Positions 1 through 7,607 of a stretch of DNA of 9,649 nucleotides are shown here, piece by piece. The notes beneath the pieces were generated by a model. It made no database searches, was not told the origin of the DNA, and saw nothing but the letters and a program-made list of their open reading frames with translations. The DNA is from Eshraghiella sp045124255 (lineage in GTDB: Bacteria; Bacillota; Clostridia; Lachnospirales; Lachnospiraceae). Location of the stretch: NCBI GenBank assembly GCA_045124255.1, contig JBGVLM010000015.1, forward strand, positions 1-9,649. The letters run 5' to 3'. Position numbers and translations under genes: made by a program. The first letter of the stretch is position 1. Every line of letters begins with the position of its first letter.

Positions 1-1652
1 TTATAAAAGTAGCATGCTTTTATTTAGTTGGTGTTGCGGCATCCTTTGCACAGAGCCGTATCATGATTTATGTAACACAGGGAACTTTGAAAAAACTTCG
101 TGTTGAAATTTTTACGCATATGGAAAGCCTTCCTATTAAATATTTTGATACACATCCACACGGAGATATCATGTCTGTGTATACGAACGATATTGATACA
201 CTCCGTCAGATGATCAGTCAGAGTATGCCTCAGTTATTAAACAGTGCAATTACGATTGTCAGTGTATTGAGCAGTATGCTGATCATCAGTGTTCCTCTGA
301 CTCTGGTAAGTTTGTTCATGGTATTTTTGATGATGAATGTAACAAAATTTGTTGCAGGTCGAAGTGGAAAATACTTTATGGTACAGCAGCAGTCTCTGGG
401 TGCAGTAAACGGTTATATTGAAGAAATGATGGAAGGACAGAAAGTAGTAAAAGTATTCTGTCATGAAGAAGAAAATATCAAAGAATTCAAAGAACTGAAC
501 GATCAGTTATATGAAAGTTCAAGAAATGCAAATACATATGCAAATATCATCGGACCTGTCAATGCGCAGCTTGGTAATGTAAGTTACGTTGTTTGTGCGA
601 TTGTAGGTGGTGCATTCTCTATCTTTGGTGTTTCCGGATTGACTTTGGGTGGACTTGCAAGTTTCCTTACTTTCAATAAGAGCTTCAACCAGCCAATTAA
701 CCAGATCAGCCAGCAGATGAACAGTATTGTAATGGCTATGGCTGGTGCAGACCGTATTTTCAAACTTCTGGATGAAAAACCAGAAGTGGATGATGGTTAT
801 GTAAAACTGGTAAATGCTAAGAAGATGAATAATAGCCTGGTTGAAACAAACAAACATACAGGATGTTGGGCATGGAAACATTATCATCGTGCAACAAATA
901 CAACAACCTATCAGGAAGTAAAAGGTCATGTAGAATTAAATGGTGTTGACTTTGGATATACAGATGAAAAGATGGTTCTTCACGATATTCGTCTGATAGC
1001 AGAACCTGGACAGAAGATTGCGTTTGTAGGTTCTACAGGTGCTGGTAAAACAACCATTACAAACCTGATTAACCGTTTCTATGATATTCAGGACGGTAAA
1101 ATCCGATATGACGGAATCAATATTAACAAAATTAAAAAAGCGGATTTGAGACACTCACTCGGTATTGTTTTACAGGATACACATCTTTTTACCGGAACGG
1201 TTATGGAAAATATCCGCTACGGCAAGCTTGATGCTACAGACGAAGAAGTTTATGCGGCAGCCAAGTTAGCTAATGCACACAGCTTCATTAAATATCTGCC
1301 TGAGGGCTACAATACAATGCTTACAGGTGATGGTGCTAATCTGAGTCAGGGACAGAGACAGCTTCTTGCAATAGCAAGAGCCGCAATAGCGGACCCACCG
1401 GTGCTTATTCTTGATGAGGCTACAAGCTCAATTGATACAAGAACCGAGAAAATCGTCCAGAGCGGTATGGATAAATTAATGAAGGGAAGAACTACCTTCG
1501 TTATTGCCCACAGACTCTCCACCGTAAGGAACAGCGACTGCATCATGGTGCTTGAACAGGGCAGGATAATTGAAAGAGGAACACATGATGAATTAATTGA
1601 GCAAAAGGGTAAATACTATCAGTTATATACCGGAAATAATATTGGTGCATGA
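1..1652 (+). CDS. ABC exporter half-transporter, permease fused to ATPase (5' partial)
   Basis: This is a membrane-embedded export ABC protein, probably one half of a heterodimeric multidrug or lipid-type exporter; the substrate cannot be told. The reading frame is open from base 3, so the ATG at 63 is an internal Met and the true start lies off the left edge (549 codons visible, perhaps 60-80 residues missing). The first ~245 visible residues are the transmembrane domain with a coupling-helix region (EEMMEGQKVVKVF). The nucleotide-binding domain is complete: Walker A GSTGAGKTT at visible residues 343-351, Q-loop Gln391, signature LSQGQ at 447-451, Walker B VLILDEA with catalytic Glu472, and H-loop His503. 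The ATPase therefore looks active. An extra segment with a Trp-rich stretch (CWAWKH) separates the two domains, as I recall from clostridial relatives. A partner gene is likely just upstream, outside the window. Oddity: Arg and Glu codon choice changes sharply after about base 1215. Confidence 0.93.
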   Translation, partial: IKVACFYLVGVAASFAQSRIMIYVTQGTLKKLRVEIFTHMESLPIKYFDTHPHGDIMSVYTNDIDTLRQMISQSMPQLLNSAITIVSVLSSMLIISVPLTLVSLFMVFLMMNVTKFVAGRSGKYFMVQQQSLGAVNGYIEEMMEGQKVVKVFCHEEENIKEFKELNDQLYESSRNANTYANIIGPVNAQLGNVSYVVCAIVGGAFSIFGVSGLTLGGLASFLTFNKSFNQPINQISQQMNSIVMAMAGADRIFKLLDEKPEVDDGYVKLVNAKKMNNSLVETNKHTGCWAWKHYHRATNTTTYQEVKGHVELNGVDFGYTDEKMVLHDIRLIAEPGQKIAFVGSTGAGKTTITNLINRFYDIQDGKIRYDGININKIKKADLRHSLGIVLQDTHLFTGTVMENIRYGKLDATDEEVYAAAKLANAHSFIKYLPEGYNTMLTGDGANLSQGQRQLLAIARAAIADPPVLILDEATSSIDTRTEKIVQSGMDKLMKGRTTFVIAHRLSTVRNSDCIMVLEQGRIIERGTHDELIEQKGKYYQLYTGNNIGA

Positions 1653-1662
1653 CCGGTTTTTT
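1629..1662 (+). terminator. weak candidate terminator of the ABC gene
   Basis: ACCGG (1629-1633) can pair with CCGGT (1653-1657), followed by a run of six T (1657-1662). The stem is only 5 bp with a ~19-base loop and overlaps the stop codon, so it is a marginal intrinsic terminator. It is listed because no better one lies before the next gene. Confidence 0.3.
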
Positions 1663-1701
1663 AATCAAAGAAAAATGATATGAATATGTGAAAATTGATA
1701 T

Positions 1702-1729
1702 TTGCGAAAATATGCGCCTTTGCTAAAAT
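1702..1729 (+). promoter_or_regulatory. sigma-A-type promoter of the pullulanase gene
   Basis: TTGCGA (1702-1707) lies 16 bases before TAAAAT (1724-1729). The -10 is preceded by TGC, giving an extended -10 element. Transcription would start near 1736, about 29 bases before the ATG at 1765. An alternative -35 (TTGATA, 1695-1700) is spaced too far away. No operator or CcpA-type palindrome was evident to me. Confidence 0.55.
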
Positions 1730-1764
1730 TATTGTATATGTAATAAGAAAGAAAGGTGCGAGGT

Positions 1765-4404
1765 ATGAAGAAATTTAAAAGAATTTTGGCTATTTTATTA
1801 GCCACAGCTCTTGTTTTCTCTCTTATCGGATGTAGTCAGAAGTCTTCAAGCAGTGAAGATGTTACAGATACTACATCTACAGTAGAGCAGGAAACAACTA
1901 CTTCAGGCGGTTCTGAAAACACTACCGCTTCAGAAATTACCATTAATCTCCATTATTTGAGAGAAGATGGTACATACGACGGATGGAACGTATGGCTCTG
2001 GCCGTCAAATGGTGATGGCGCTGCTTACCAGTTCGGTACAGAAGCAGATGACAAAGGTGTTGTTGCTACAGCAACATTCCCTGCCGGAACAGAGAAAATT
2101 GGTTTCATTGTAAGGCTCAATGAATGGGAAGCCAAGGATTTTGACGGAGACCAGTTTATTGATTTAACCAGCTTGGGTGTTTTAGCAGGTACCATTGAGG
2201 TATATGTTACAAGCGGCGTAGAAGGTTATGAACATGATTTAGGAGACGATTGCGTGAAGGGATTAGGCATAACAAAGGCTGCATTATCAGGTGATTATAA
2301 GACAGTTGGTATTACAGTTTCACAGGAATGGACAGATGAGAACACATTAGTTATTAAGGATGCAAAGGGCAATGAGCTTGCTTATGATTCCATGAATGCT
2401 GACGGAAAGACAATTACAATTGTTCTTTCAGAAGAAGTAGACCCATTTGGTGAATACAAGGCAGTACTTAATTCAAGTCTTGAATATGACATTACTGTTC
2501 CGGACATCTTCTCAACAGATGCTTTTGAAGAAGAGTATGGATATGACGGAGATGATTTGGGAGCAGTCTGGTCTAAGGATTCTACTACATTTAAGGTATG
2601 GGCTCCGACAGCAGAGACAGTTAAGGTTAACCTTTATAAGTCAGGAACAGAAGGAACAGATGATTTAATTAAAACTGTTGACATGACAATGGGTGACAAG
2701 GGCGTTTGGGAAGCTAAGGTTGATGGAGACCTTAACGGAACATACTACACATACTCTGCAACAATCGGAACAGCAACTAACGAAGCATGTGACCCATATG
2801 CACGTGCCGTAGGTGTTAACGGTAACAGAGCAATGGTTATCGACCTTGATTCTACCGACCCTGAGGGATGGGAGAATGACCAGAATCCTAACAGCGGAAT
2901 GGACGCTACAGACGCTATTATTTATGAGTTACACATCAGAGATTTATCTGTTGATGAGAGCTCAGGAATTACCAATAAGGGTAAATATCTTGGTTTAACA
3001 GAGCTTGGAACAACTAATTCAAATGGTGTTTCAACAGGTTTAAGCCACATTATGGATTTGGGTGTTACACACCTTCAGTTAACTCCTGTATATGATTATG
3101 CAACAGTTGATGAATCTGTTAAGGATTCAACTCAGTATAACTGGGGATATGACCCTAAGAACTACAATGTTCCGGAAGGTTCATACTCAACAGACGCATA
3201 CAACGGAGAAGTAAGAGTTAAAGAGTTTAAGGAAATGGTACAGACACTTCATGAGAACGGTATTTCAGTTGTAATGGACGTTGTTTATAACCATACCTAC
3301 AATACAGATTACTGCTTCAACAAATTAGTTCCGGGATATTTCTACAGAGCTAATTCAAATGGTTCAGGATGCGGTAATGACGTTGCTTCAGAGAGAGAAA
3401 TGGTTCGTAAGTTCATCGTTGATTCAGTAGTTTACTGGGTTGAAGAGTATCACATCGACGGATTCCGTTTCGACCTTGTTGGTTTGATTGATACACAGAC
3501 AATCGAAGAAATCAGAGCAGAATTAGATAAGATTGACCCATCAATCATCCTTTATGGTGAAGGCTGGTCAATGAGCACACTTGTAACTAAGTCAGATGCT
3601 ACAATGGCTAATCAGACAGCAAGCAACAGTCTTGAAGGCTTTGCAATGTTCAATGATACAATCAGAGACGCTATCAAGGGAAGCGTATTTGAAGAGAAAG
3701 AAAAGGGTTATGTAAACGGAAACTTCACAAAGACATCTGCAATTGCTGCAGCAATCACAGGTTCAGTTTCATGGTCAAAGACTCCTTCTGCTCAGATTAA
3801 CTACGCATCATGCCATGATAACAGAACGTTATGGGATGAAATCAGTCTTTCTAATCCGGATGATTCATTAGAAGACAGAGTTAAACAGAACCTTATGTCA
3901 GCTGCCATTGTTTATACATCACAGGGTATTCCTTTCATCCTGGCAGGTGAAGAGTTCTTAAGATCTAAGCCAAACGGAGACGGAACATTCAACCACAACA
4001 GCTACAATGCATCCGACGCAGTTAACAGCCTTAAGTGGGATGATTTAAATGATTCAACATACCAGACAGTATACAACTACTACAAGGGTATGATTGCTTT
4101 CAGAAAGGCTCATGCTTCATTAACACAGATGGAGACAGCAACATCATGCTACACTATGTTAACAGGACTTCCGGAGGGCGTTATTGCTTATGAATTAGCA
4201 AAGGCTGACGGAGAAGTATCTGACGGAATTTTCGCAGTATACAATCCAACATCTTCAGCAGTTACAGTTGACCTTCCGGATGGAGAATGGACAATTTGTG
4301 TTCAGGGAGATAAGGCAGGAACTGAGTCTCTTGGAACTGCAAGCGGAAGCATTACAGTTGACGCACTTACAACTACTATTTTAGTTAAGGGTGCCCTTAA
4401 ATAA
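1765..4404 (+). CDS. pulA: type I pullulanase, cell-surface lipoprotein (GH13 with CBM41 and CBM48)
   Basis: This debranching enzyme hydrolyses alpha-1,6 bonds of pullulan, amylopectin or glycogen outside the cell. I chose ATG 1765 (879 aa) because AAAGG at 1752-1756 sits 8 bases upstream; the GTG at 1756 would overlap that site. Residues 1-23 form a lipoprotein signal with lipobox LIGC (Cys23), followed by a Ser/Thr-rich tether to about residue 55. A CBM41-like starch-binding domain covers about 58-150 (WNVWLWP aromatic motif). An all-beta linker domain leads to a CBM48 domain from about 265. The GH13 barrel carries the pullulanase hallmark YNWGYDP (458-464), DVVYNH (505-510), nucleophile Asp570 in GFRFD, acid/base Glu599 in YGEGW, and Asp685 in CHDN. 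A beta-sandwich tail ends the protein. All catalytic residues are present. It is a single-gene transcription unit with its own promoter and terminator; no sugar transporter adjoins it in the window. Confidence 0.96.
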   Translation: MKKFKRILAILLATALVFSLIGCSQKSSSSEDVTDTTSTVEQETTTSGGSENTTASEITINLHYLREDGTYDGWNVWLWPSNGDGAAYQFGTEADDKGVVATATFPAGTEKIGFIVRLNEWEAKDFDGDQFIDLTSLGVLAGTIEVYVTSGVEGYEHDLGDDCVKGLGITKAALSGDYKTVGITVSQEWTDENTLVIKDAKGNELAYDSMNADGKTITIVLSEEVDPFGEYKAVLNSSLEYDITVPDIFSTDAFEEEYGYDGDDLGAVWSKDSTTFKVWAPTAETVKVNLYKSGTEGTDDLIKTVDMTMGDKGVWEAKVDGDLNGTYYTYSATIGTATNEACDPYARAVGVNGNRAMVIDLDSTDPEGWENDQNPNSGMDATDAIIYELHIRDLSVDESSGITNKGKYLGLTELGTTNSNGVSTGLSHIMDLGVTHLQLTPVYDYATVDESVKDSTQYNWGYDPKNYNVPEGSYSTDAYNGEVRVKEFKEMVQTLHENGISVVMDVVYNHTYNTDYCFNKLVPGYFYRANSNGSGCGNDVASEREMVRKFIVDSVVYWVEEYHIDGFRFDLVGLIDTQTIEEIRAELDKIDPSIILYGEGWSMSTLVTKSDATMANQTASNSLEGFAMFNDTIRDAIKGSVFEEKEKGYVNGNFTKTSAIAAAITGSVSWSKTPSAQINYASCHDNRTLWDEISLSNPDDSLEDRVKQNLMSAAIVYTSQGIPFILAGEEFLRSKPNGDGTFNHNSYNASDAVNSLKWDDLNDSTYQTVYNYYKGMIAFRKAHASLTQMETATSCYTMLTGLPEGVIAYELAKADGEVSDGIFAVYNPTSSAVTVDLPDGEWTICVQGDKAGTESLGTASGSITVDALTTTILVKGALK

Positions 4405-4426
4405 TTTAGTAATTAAAGAATGATTT

Positions 4427-4463
4427 AAAGGACTTTTGCATAATAATGCAAGAGTCCTTTTTT
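4427..4463 (+). terminator. strong rho-independent terminator after pulA
   Basis: A 14-bp stem (4427-4440 with 4447-4460, one T-G wobble) closes a six-base TAATAA loop and runs into six T (4458-4463). It begins 23 bases after the pulA stop codon. The left arm also starts with A residues, so the hairpin may work in both directions. Confidence 0.92.
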
Positions 4464-4490
4464 GACGTGTGAGAGTTACTTTTTTATAAA
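4462..4490 (+). promoter_or_regulatory. distal promoter candidate for citrate synthase
   Basis: TTGACG (4462-4467) and TATAAA (4485-4490) are spaced by exactly 17 bases. The -35 overlaps the final T residues of the pulA terminator. The predicted start is near 4497, giving a leader of about 90 bases that is extremely A/T-rich. Confidence 0.5.
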
Positions 4491-4541
4491 TATTAAATTT
4501 TTTTAAATTTTTATAAATTATCCCCATTTCAGTTATTTTTA

Positions 4542-4550
4542 TGATATAAT
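4542..4550 (+). promoter_or_regulatory. proximal extended -10 promoter for citrate synthase
   Basis: TGATATAAT is a perfect extended -10 element (TGnTATAAT) with no good -35 at the expected distance. It sits under an A/T-rich tract (4480-4520) that could act as an UP-like element. The transcript would start near 4557, about 32 bases before the ATG at 4589, leaving room for the AAAAGGAGG ribosome site at 4574-4582. Confidence 0.55.
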
Positions 4551-4588
4551 TCTGCAATAGGTATATTTAGGTTAAAAGGAGGAGTGGC

Positions 4589-5944
4589 ATGAATAGAAAT
4601 TCAGTAAGTGATTTTACGAATGAATATGCAGCAAGATGTGTGGAGAATCAGAAGATAGATGCTGGTTTATTTGATGAATTCGGTGTCAAGAGAGGATTAA
4701 GGGATAAGAACGGAAAGGGTGTTCTTTCAGGACTTACAAAGATTTCGTTAATTAAATCTTCTGAGGAAATTGATGGTAAAAGTGTACCTTGTGACGGAGA
4801 ATTATATTACAGGGGTTATAATATTTTTGATTTGGTTAAGGGCTTTCAGAAGGAGGACAGATTTGGTTTTGAGGAGACCGCATATCTGCTTTTGTTTGAT
4901 AAGCTCCCATCAGCTGCTGAATTAGCTGATTTTACGGAAGTGCTTAATGCGAGCAGAAGACTGCCGACTAATTTTACAAGGGATGTTATTATGAAGGCTC
5001 CAAGTGGGGATATAATGAATTCCCTGACAAAGAGTGTACTTACGCTTGCGTCCTATGATAATAATGTATCAGATTTATCAATTGATAATGTATTGAGACA
5101 GTGTCTTATGCTTATCAGTGTTTTCCCGATGATGGCAGTTTACGGATACCATGCATATAATCATTATGAAAGGGATGACAGCTTATATATTCACAGACCT
5201 GACAATAAATTGTCATTTGCAGAGAATATTTTAAGACTGCTTCGTCCTAATAAAGAATTTACTGATGTTGAGGCTAAGGTGTTGGACGCAGCGCTTGTTC
5301 TGCATATGGAGCATGGCGGCGGCAATAACTCAACATTTACGACTCGAGTTGTTACTTCATCAGGTTCCGATACTTATTCCGTAGTTGCAGCGGCATTGTC
5401 TTCACTTAAGGGCCCAAAGCATGGAGGTGCCAATATTAAGGTTGTTAAGATGATGGATGACCTTAAGAATAATGTCCGCGATTTGAAGGATGAGGATGAG
5501 GTAAGAGCATATCTTAAGAAAGTCCTGAATAAGGAAGCTTTTGACAGAAGCGGACTGATATATGGAATGGGTCATGCGGTATATTCAATTTCTGACCCTA
5601 GAGCAAGAATTTTTAAGGGCTTTGTTGAGGAATTAGCTGAGGCAAAGCATTGCCATGATGAATTTGCATTGTATTCAATGATTGAAAGAGTAGCACCTGA
5701 GGTAATATCAGAATCCTGCAGGATTTATAAGGGTGTAAGTGCTAATGTCGATTTCTACAGTGGTTTTGTATACAGTATGCTGGATATTCCTGTTGAGTTG
5801 TATACCCCTATCTTTGCGATTGCAAGAATAGTAGGCTGGAGTGCACATAGAATAGAAGAGCTGATTAATGTAGATAAGATTATCCGTCCTGCATATTTAA
5901 GTGTAATGGAGAAAAAACAATACGAGAATATTGAGGAGCGCTAG
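4589..5944 (+). CDS. gltA: citrate synthase
   Basis: The enzyme condenses oxaloacetate with acetyl-CoA to citrate in the cytoplasm. The catalytic triad is readable: His278 in GPKHGGAN, His329 in GMGHAVY and Asp388 in NVDFYSG, corresponding to His264, His305 and Asp362 of the E. coli enzyme. Further family marks are EHGGGNNSTF (His242), SDPRAR after the second His, and WSAHRIEE near the C-terminus. At 451 aa it is in the range of the clostridial enzymes. The first ~45 residues precede the core and look charged. A 2-methylcitrate synthase cannot be excluded by motifs, but no prpB/prpD neighbours are seen. Start choice: AAAAGGAGG lies 6 bases before ATG 4589. It appears monocistronic. In a fermentative anaerobe the likely role is 2-oxoglutarate supply for glutamate rather than a full TCA cycle, which is inference. 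No aconitase or isocitrate dehydrogenase gene follows here. Confidence 0.95.
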   Translation: MNRNSVSDFTNEYAARCVENQKIDAGLFDEFGVKRGLRDKNGKGVLSGLTKISLIKSSEEIDGKSVPCDGELYYRGYNIFDLVKGFQKEDRFGFEETAYLLLFDKLPSAAELADFTEVLNASRRLPTNFTRDVIMKAPSGDIMNSLTKSVLTLASYDNNVSDLSIDNVLRQCLMLISVFPMMAVYGYHAYNHYERDDSLYIHRPDNKLSFAENILRLLRPNKEFTDVEAKVLDAALVLHMEHGGGNNSTFTTRVVTSSGSDTYSVVAAALSSLKGPKHGGANIKVVKMMDDLKNNVRDLKDEDEVRAYLKKVLNKEAFDRSGLIYGMGHAVYSISDPRARIFKGFVEELAEAKHCHDEFALYSMIERVAPEVISESCRIYKGVSANVDFYSGFVYSMLDIPVELYTPIFAIARIVGWSAHRIEELINVDKIIRPAYLSVMEKKQYENIEER

Positions 5945-5978
5945 ATAATATTAAGGAACTGCCGATTTGAAGTGCGCC

Positions 5979-6009
5979 CCAAATGTTAGACAAAAAATCT
6001 AACATTTGG
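5979..6009. repeat. perfect 12-bp inverted repeat inside the IS end
   Basis: CCAAATGTTAGA (5979-5990) and TCTAACATTTGG (5998-6009) are exact reverse complements around a 7-base loop (CAAAAAA). Imperfect pairing continues outward (TGCGCC against GGTGCA). It lies between two convergent genes and could slow or stop transcripts from either side, but no T-run follows it directly in the forward direction. Confidence 0.85.
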
Positions 6010-6023
6010 AGGTGCATTTTATT

Positions 6024-6049
6024 ATGTCAAAATATTCATATGAAGAAAG
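6024..6049 (+). pseudogene. truncated transposase OrfA start (MSKYSYEE)
   Basis: The first eight codons of an IS3-family OrfA follow a GGAGG site 11 bases upstream. After AGT (6048-6050) the frame reads unrelated sequence and runs antisense into the end of the carboxypeptidase gene, stopping at TGA 6129-6131 (35 codons in all). The product would lack the DNA-binding domain, so it is treated as a gene fragment. Confidence 0.45.
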
Positions 6050-6080
6050 TTTGACATACAATATTCTGCCTTATAAACCA

Positions 6081-7235
6081 TCAGCCTGCAAGTTCTCTCC
6101 AAAGAAGATACAGATAATCCTTAAATTCTGATTTTTCAATATTTTCTGCTGCAAGAATATCCACGGTTCCAATGACTTCATTGTTATATTTATAAATAAG
6201 CTGACCCATAACATCCCCTTCATTAATTGGTGCAGTTGGTGTTTTTATAAATTCCAGTTCCTTGGTAATCAGGGTTTCATCAATGTTTTCAAGAAAAAGA
6301 TTGCTGAAGCCTGAAGCATATTTGCAGTTTACGACACCTTTGGTACTGTTTTTTACCGTGAGAGGAGTAAGCATTGGCATATTTTCATCTTTGTAAAGAT
6401 GACAGATACCATAGCCGTAATTCAACAATGTAATTGAATCAGATACTCTTGTTTTACCGCTTGGTGACGCCATAACGACTGAAATCAGCTCGATATCATT
6501 CTTTTTGGCTGTTGCCGACAGACAGAATTTGGCAAGACTTGTTGAGCCTGTTTTCAAGCCTGTTGCCCATTCGTATTGCTTAAGAAGCTTATTGGTATTG
6601 GAAAGGGTAAATTCACTTTCTCCCTTTCTTGTAACATGTGTGAACGAATCCATCCAGATGGTTGAGTAATTATGAACCTCCGGGTGCTTTGTAATAAGCT
6701 CTCTGGACATCAGGGCTACGTCTCTTGCCGTTGTAACATGACCGTCGGTGTCAAGTCCGCAGGAGTTGACAAAATGTGTGTTGGTCATGTTAAGACCGGC
6801 AGCACGTTCATTCATCTTACTTACAAATGCCTCCTCAGAACTGCCGATATATTCTGCCATTGCAACACAGGCATCATTGGCACTGGCGATTGCAATGCAT
6901 TTTATCAGCGTTTCAACCGTCTGTACTTCACCGGGTTCAAGGAAAACCTGGCTTCCTCCCATTGAAGCAGCGTGTTCGGAAATTGTTACCTCATCGGTAA
7001 GTGCAATTTTGTTCTCCTCCAGCGCGTCAAAAATAAGCAGGAGTGTCATAATTTTCGTAATGCTTGCGGGGGCAAGGACCTCATCCGCATTTTTTTCATA
7101 AATAACTTTACCTGTGGAGGCCGCCATCAGAATTGCAGAGGGTGCCTGAATATCCGGTTCGTCTGCATATATGCTTACCGGAAGGGCGGTTATTAAAAGG
7201 ATTGTGCATAAAAAAGAAATTAGAATTCGTTTCAT
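6081..7235 (-). CDS. D-alanyl-D-alanine carboxypeptidase (class C low-mass penicillin-binding protein, PBP5/DacF type)
   Basis: This secreted serine peptidase removes the terminal D-Ala from peptidoglycan pentapeptides and thereby limits cross-linking. An N-terminal signal peptide (residues 1-24, ending ...SIYA before DEP) directs export. The penicillin-binding triad is complete: SITK with nucleophile Ser58 and Lys61, SAN at 118-120, and KTG at 228-230. The family segment GGSQVFLEPGE lies at 93-103. From about residue 295 the protein has the beta-rich C-terminal domain of PBP5, ending in a short aromatic/amphipathic helix (FKDYLYLLWREL) likely to lie on the membrane. At 384 aa it has normal family length. 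AAAGGA (minus strand, 7246-7241) lies 5 bases before the ATG. It is transcribed alone and divergently from the pheST leader; its 3' end abuts the IS remnant. DacF and DacA assignments cannot be separated by sequence alone. Confidence 0.95.
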   Translation of the reverse strand: MKRILISFLCTILLITALPVSIYADEPDIQAPSAILMAASTGKVIYEKNADEVLAPASITKIMTLLLIFDALEENKIALTDEVTISEHAASMGGSQVFLEPGEVQTVETLIKCIAIASANDACVAMAEYIGSSEEAFVSKMNERAAGLNMTNTHFVNSCGLDTDGHVTTARDVALMSRELITKHPEVHNYSTIWMDSFTHVTRKGESEFTLSNTNKLLKQYEWATGLKTGSTSLAKFCLSATAKKNDIELISVVMASPSGKTRVSDSITLLNYGYGICHLYKDENMPMLTPLTVKNSTKGVVNCKYASGFSNLFLENIDETLITKELEFIKTPTAPINEGDVMGQLIYKYNNEVIGTVDILAAENIEKSEFKDYLYLLWRELAG

Positions 7236-7264
7236 AAATATCCTTTTTGATTAATAAAGTAATT

Positions 7265-7270
7265 ATTATA
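7265..7270 (-). promoter_or_regulatory. -10 candidate for the carboxypeptidase gene
   Basis: On the minus strand the sequence reads TATAAT, about 30 bases before the start codon. No recognisable -35 lies 16-18 bases further upstream, so the call is tentative. It would fire away from the T-box promoter about 40 bases distant. Confidence 0.35.
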
Positions 7271-7306
7271 TTTTAGTTGCGATAATCTTATATTATGAAA
7301 AAAATA

Positions 7307-7334
7307 TTGACTTTATATTTTATTATGTTAGAAT
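7307..7334 (+). promoter_or_regulatory. promoter of the T-box-pheST transcript
   Basis: TTGACT (7307-7312) is followed after 16 bases by TAGAAT (7329-7334). TGT immediately before the -10 makes an extended -10. The predicted start is near 7341, just ahead of T-box Stem I. Confidence 0.7.
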
Positions 7335-7340
7335 TATATA

Positions 7341-7590
7341 AGTTTCAAATATTAAAGGCTATGAAGACACACAGTAGTTAACCGGAATTCTTTCAGAGAG
7401 AAGGGGCCACCGGCTGTAAGCCCTTTTAAGTTCAGTCAGTTAATGAAATTCATGTCGGAGCTGCATTTCTGAATTAACAGTAGGAAATGACGTATCGGCA
7501 CGTTACGCTATAATGAGTGTCGGCAGCAATGCCGGAATTAGGGTGGTACCGCGATTACATCGTCCCTTGGGACGCTGTAGTCGCGTTTTT
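7341..7590 (+). promoter_or_regulatory. T-box riboswitch, phenylalanine-specific (specifier UUC)
   Basis: This is a tRNA-sensing leader that lets transcription into pheST continue when tRNA-Phe is uncharged. The T-box itself, AGGGTGGTACCGCG, is at 7540-7553; its TGGT (7544-7547) would pair with an ACCA end, fitting discriminator A73 of tRNA-Phe. Stem I contains AGTA (7373-7376) opposite the specifier loop and AGAGAG (7395-7400). The loop's 3' strand carries TTC at 7449-7451 followed by A. The helices GACA/TGTC below and TTAAC/GTTAA above frame this triplet, which sets UUC (Phe) as the specifier. A GCAA-capped hairpin (7521-7534) precedes the T-box. The downstream pheS gene agrees with the specificity. 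Confidence 0.95.
7550..7590 (+). terminator. T-box intrinsic terminator
   Basis: CGCG...CCC (7550-7566) pairs with GGG...CGCG (7569-7585) with one G-U wobble and one mismatch, followed by five T (7586-7590). Its left arm shares the CGCG end of the T-box, so terminator and antiterminator are mutually exclusive, as required for the mechanism. Confidence 0.93.
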
Positions 7591-7607
7591 ATTTGTGTAA
7601 ACAATGA

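Larger units (their letters stand above)
5968..6049 (+). mobile_element. left-end remnant of an IS3-family (IS150-like) insertion sequence
   Basis: The segment begins TGAAGTGCGCCCC, like the TG-starting terminal inverted repeats of IS150-group elements. It then has a hairpin, a ribosome site (GGAGG, 6008-6012) and an ATG at 6024 reading MSKYSYEE. That matches the start of IS3-family OrfA helix-turn-helix proteins (MSKYS-type N-termini, recalled from the family). Similarity ends after about eight codons. No right end or transposase body is present, so this is a truncated scar in the convergent gap between citrate synthase and the carboxypeptidase gene. Confidence 0.6.

Noticed and set aside
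63..65. ATG at 63 as the start of the ABC exporter
   Set aside because: The frame stays open to base 3 and the upstream residues (YLVGVAASFAQSRI) continue the transmembrane domain. The gene is cut by the window edge.
237..1546. Minus-strand ORFs under the ABC exporter
   Set aside because: They are Cys/His/Tyr-rich low-complexity translations antisense to a well-conserved gene, with no plausible ribosome sites or domains.
1756..1764. GTG at 1756 as the pullulanase start
   Set aside because: It overlaps the AAAGG ribosome site. ATG 1765 has better spacing and starts directly with the KKFKR signal peptide.
6051..6078. TTGACA at 6051-6056 as a forward promoter antisense to the carboxypeptidase gene
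   Set aside because: No -10 with a 16-18 base spacing is convincing (TATAAA is only 15 bases away), and the hexamer is explained by the 9-bp inverted repeat at the IS break.
6672..7196. Forward-strand ORFs of 74-117 codons opposite the carboxypeptidase gene
   Set aside because: They have no recognisable domains and lie wholly inside a gene with a complete set of penicillin-binding motifs. They are antisense shadows.
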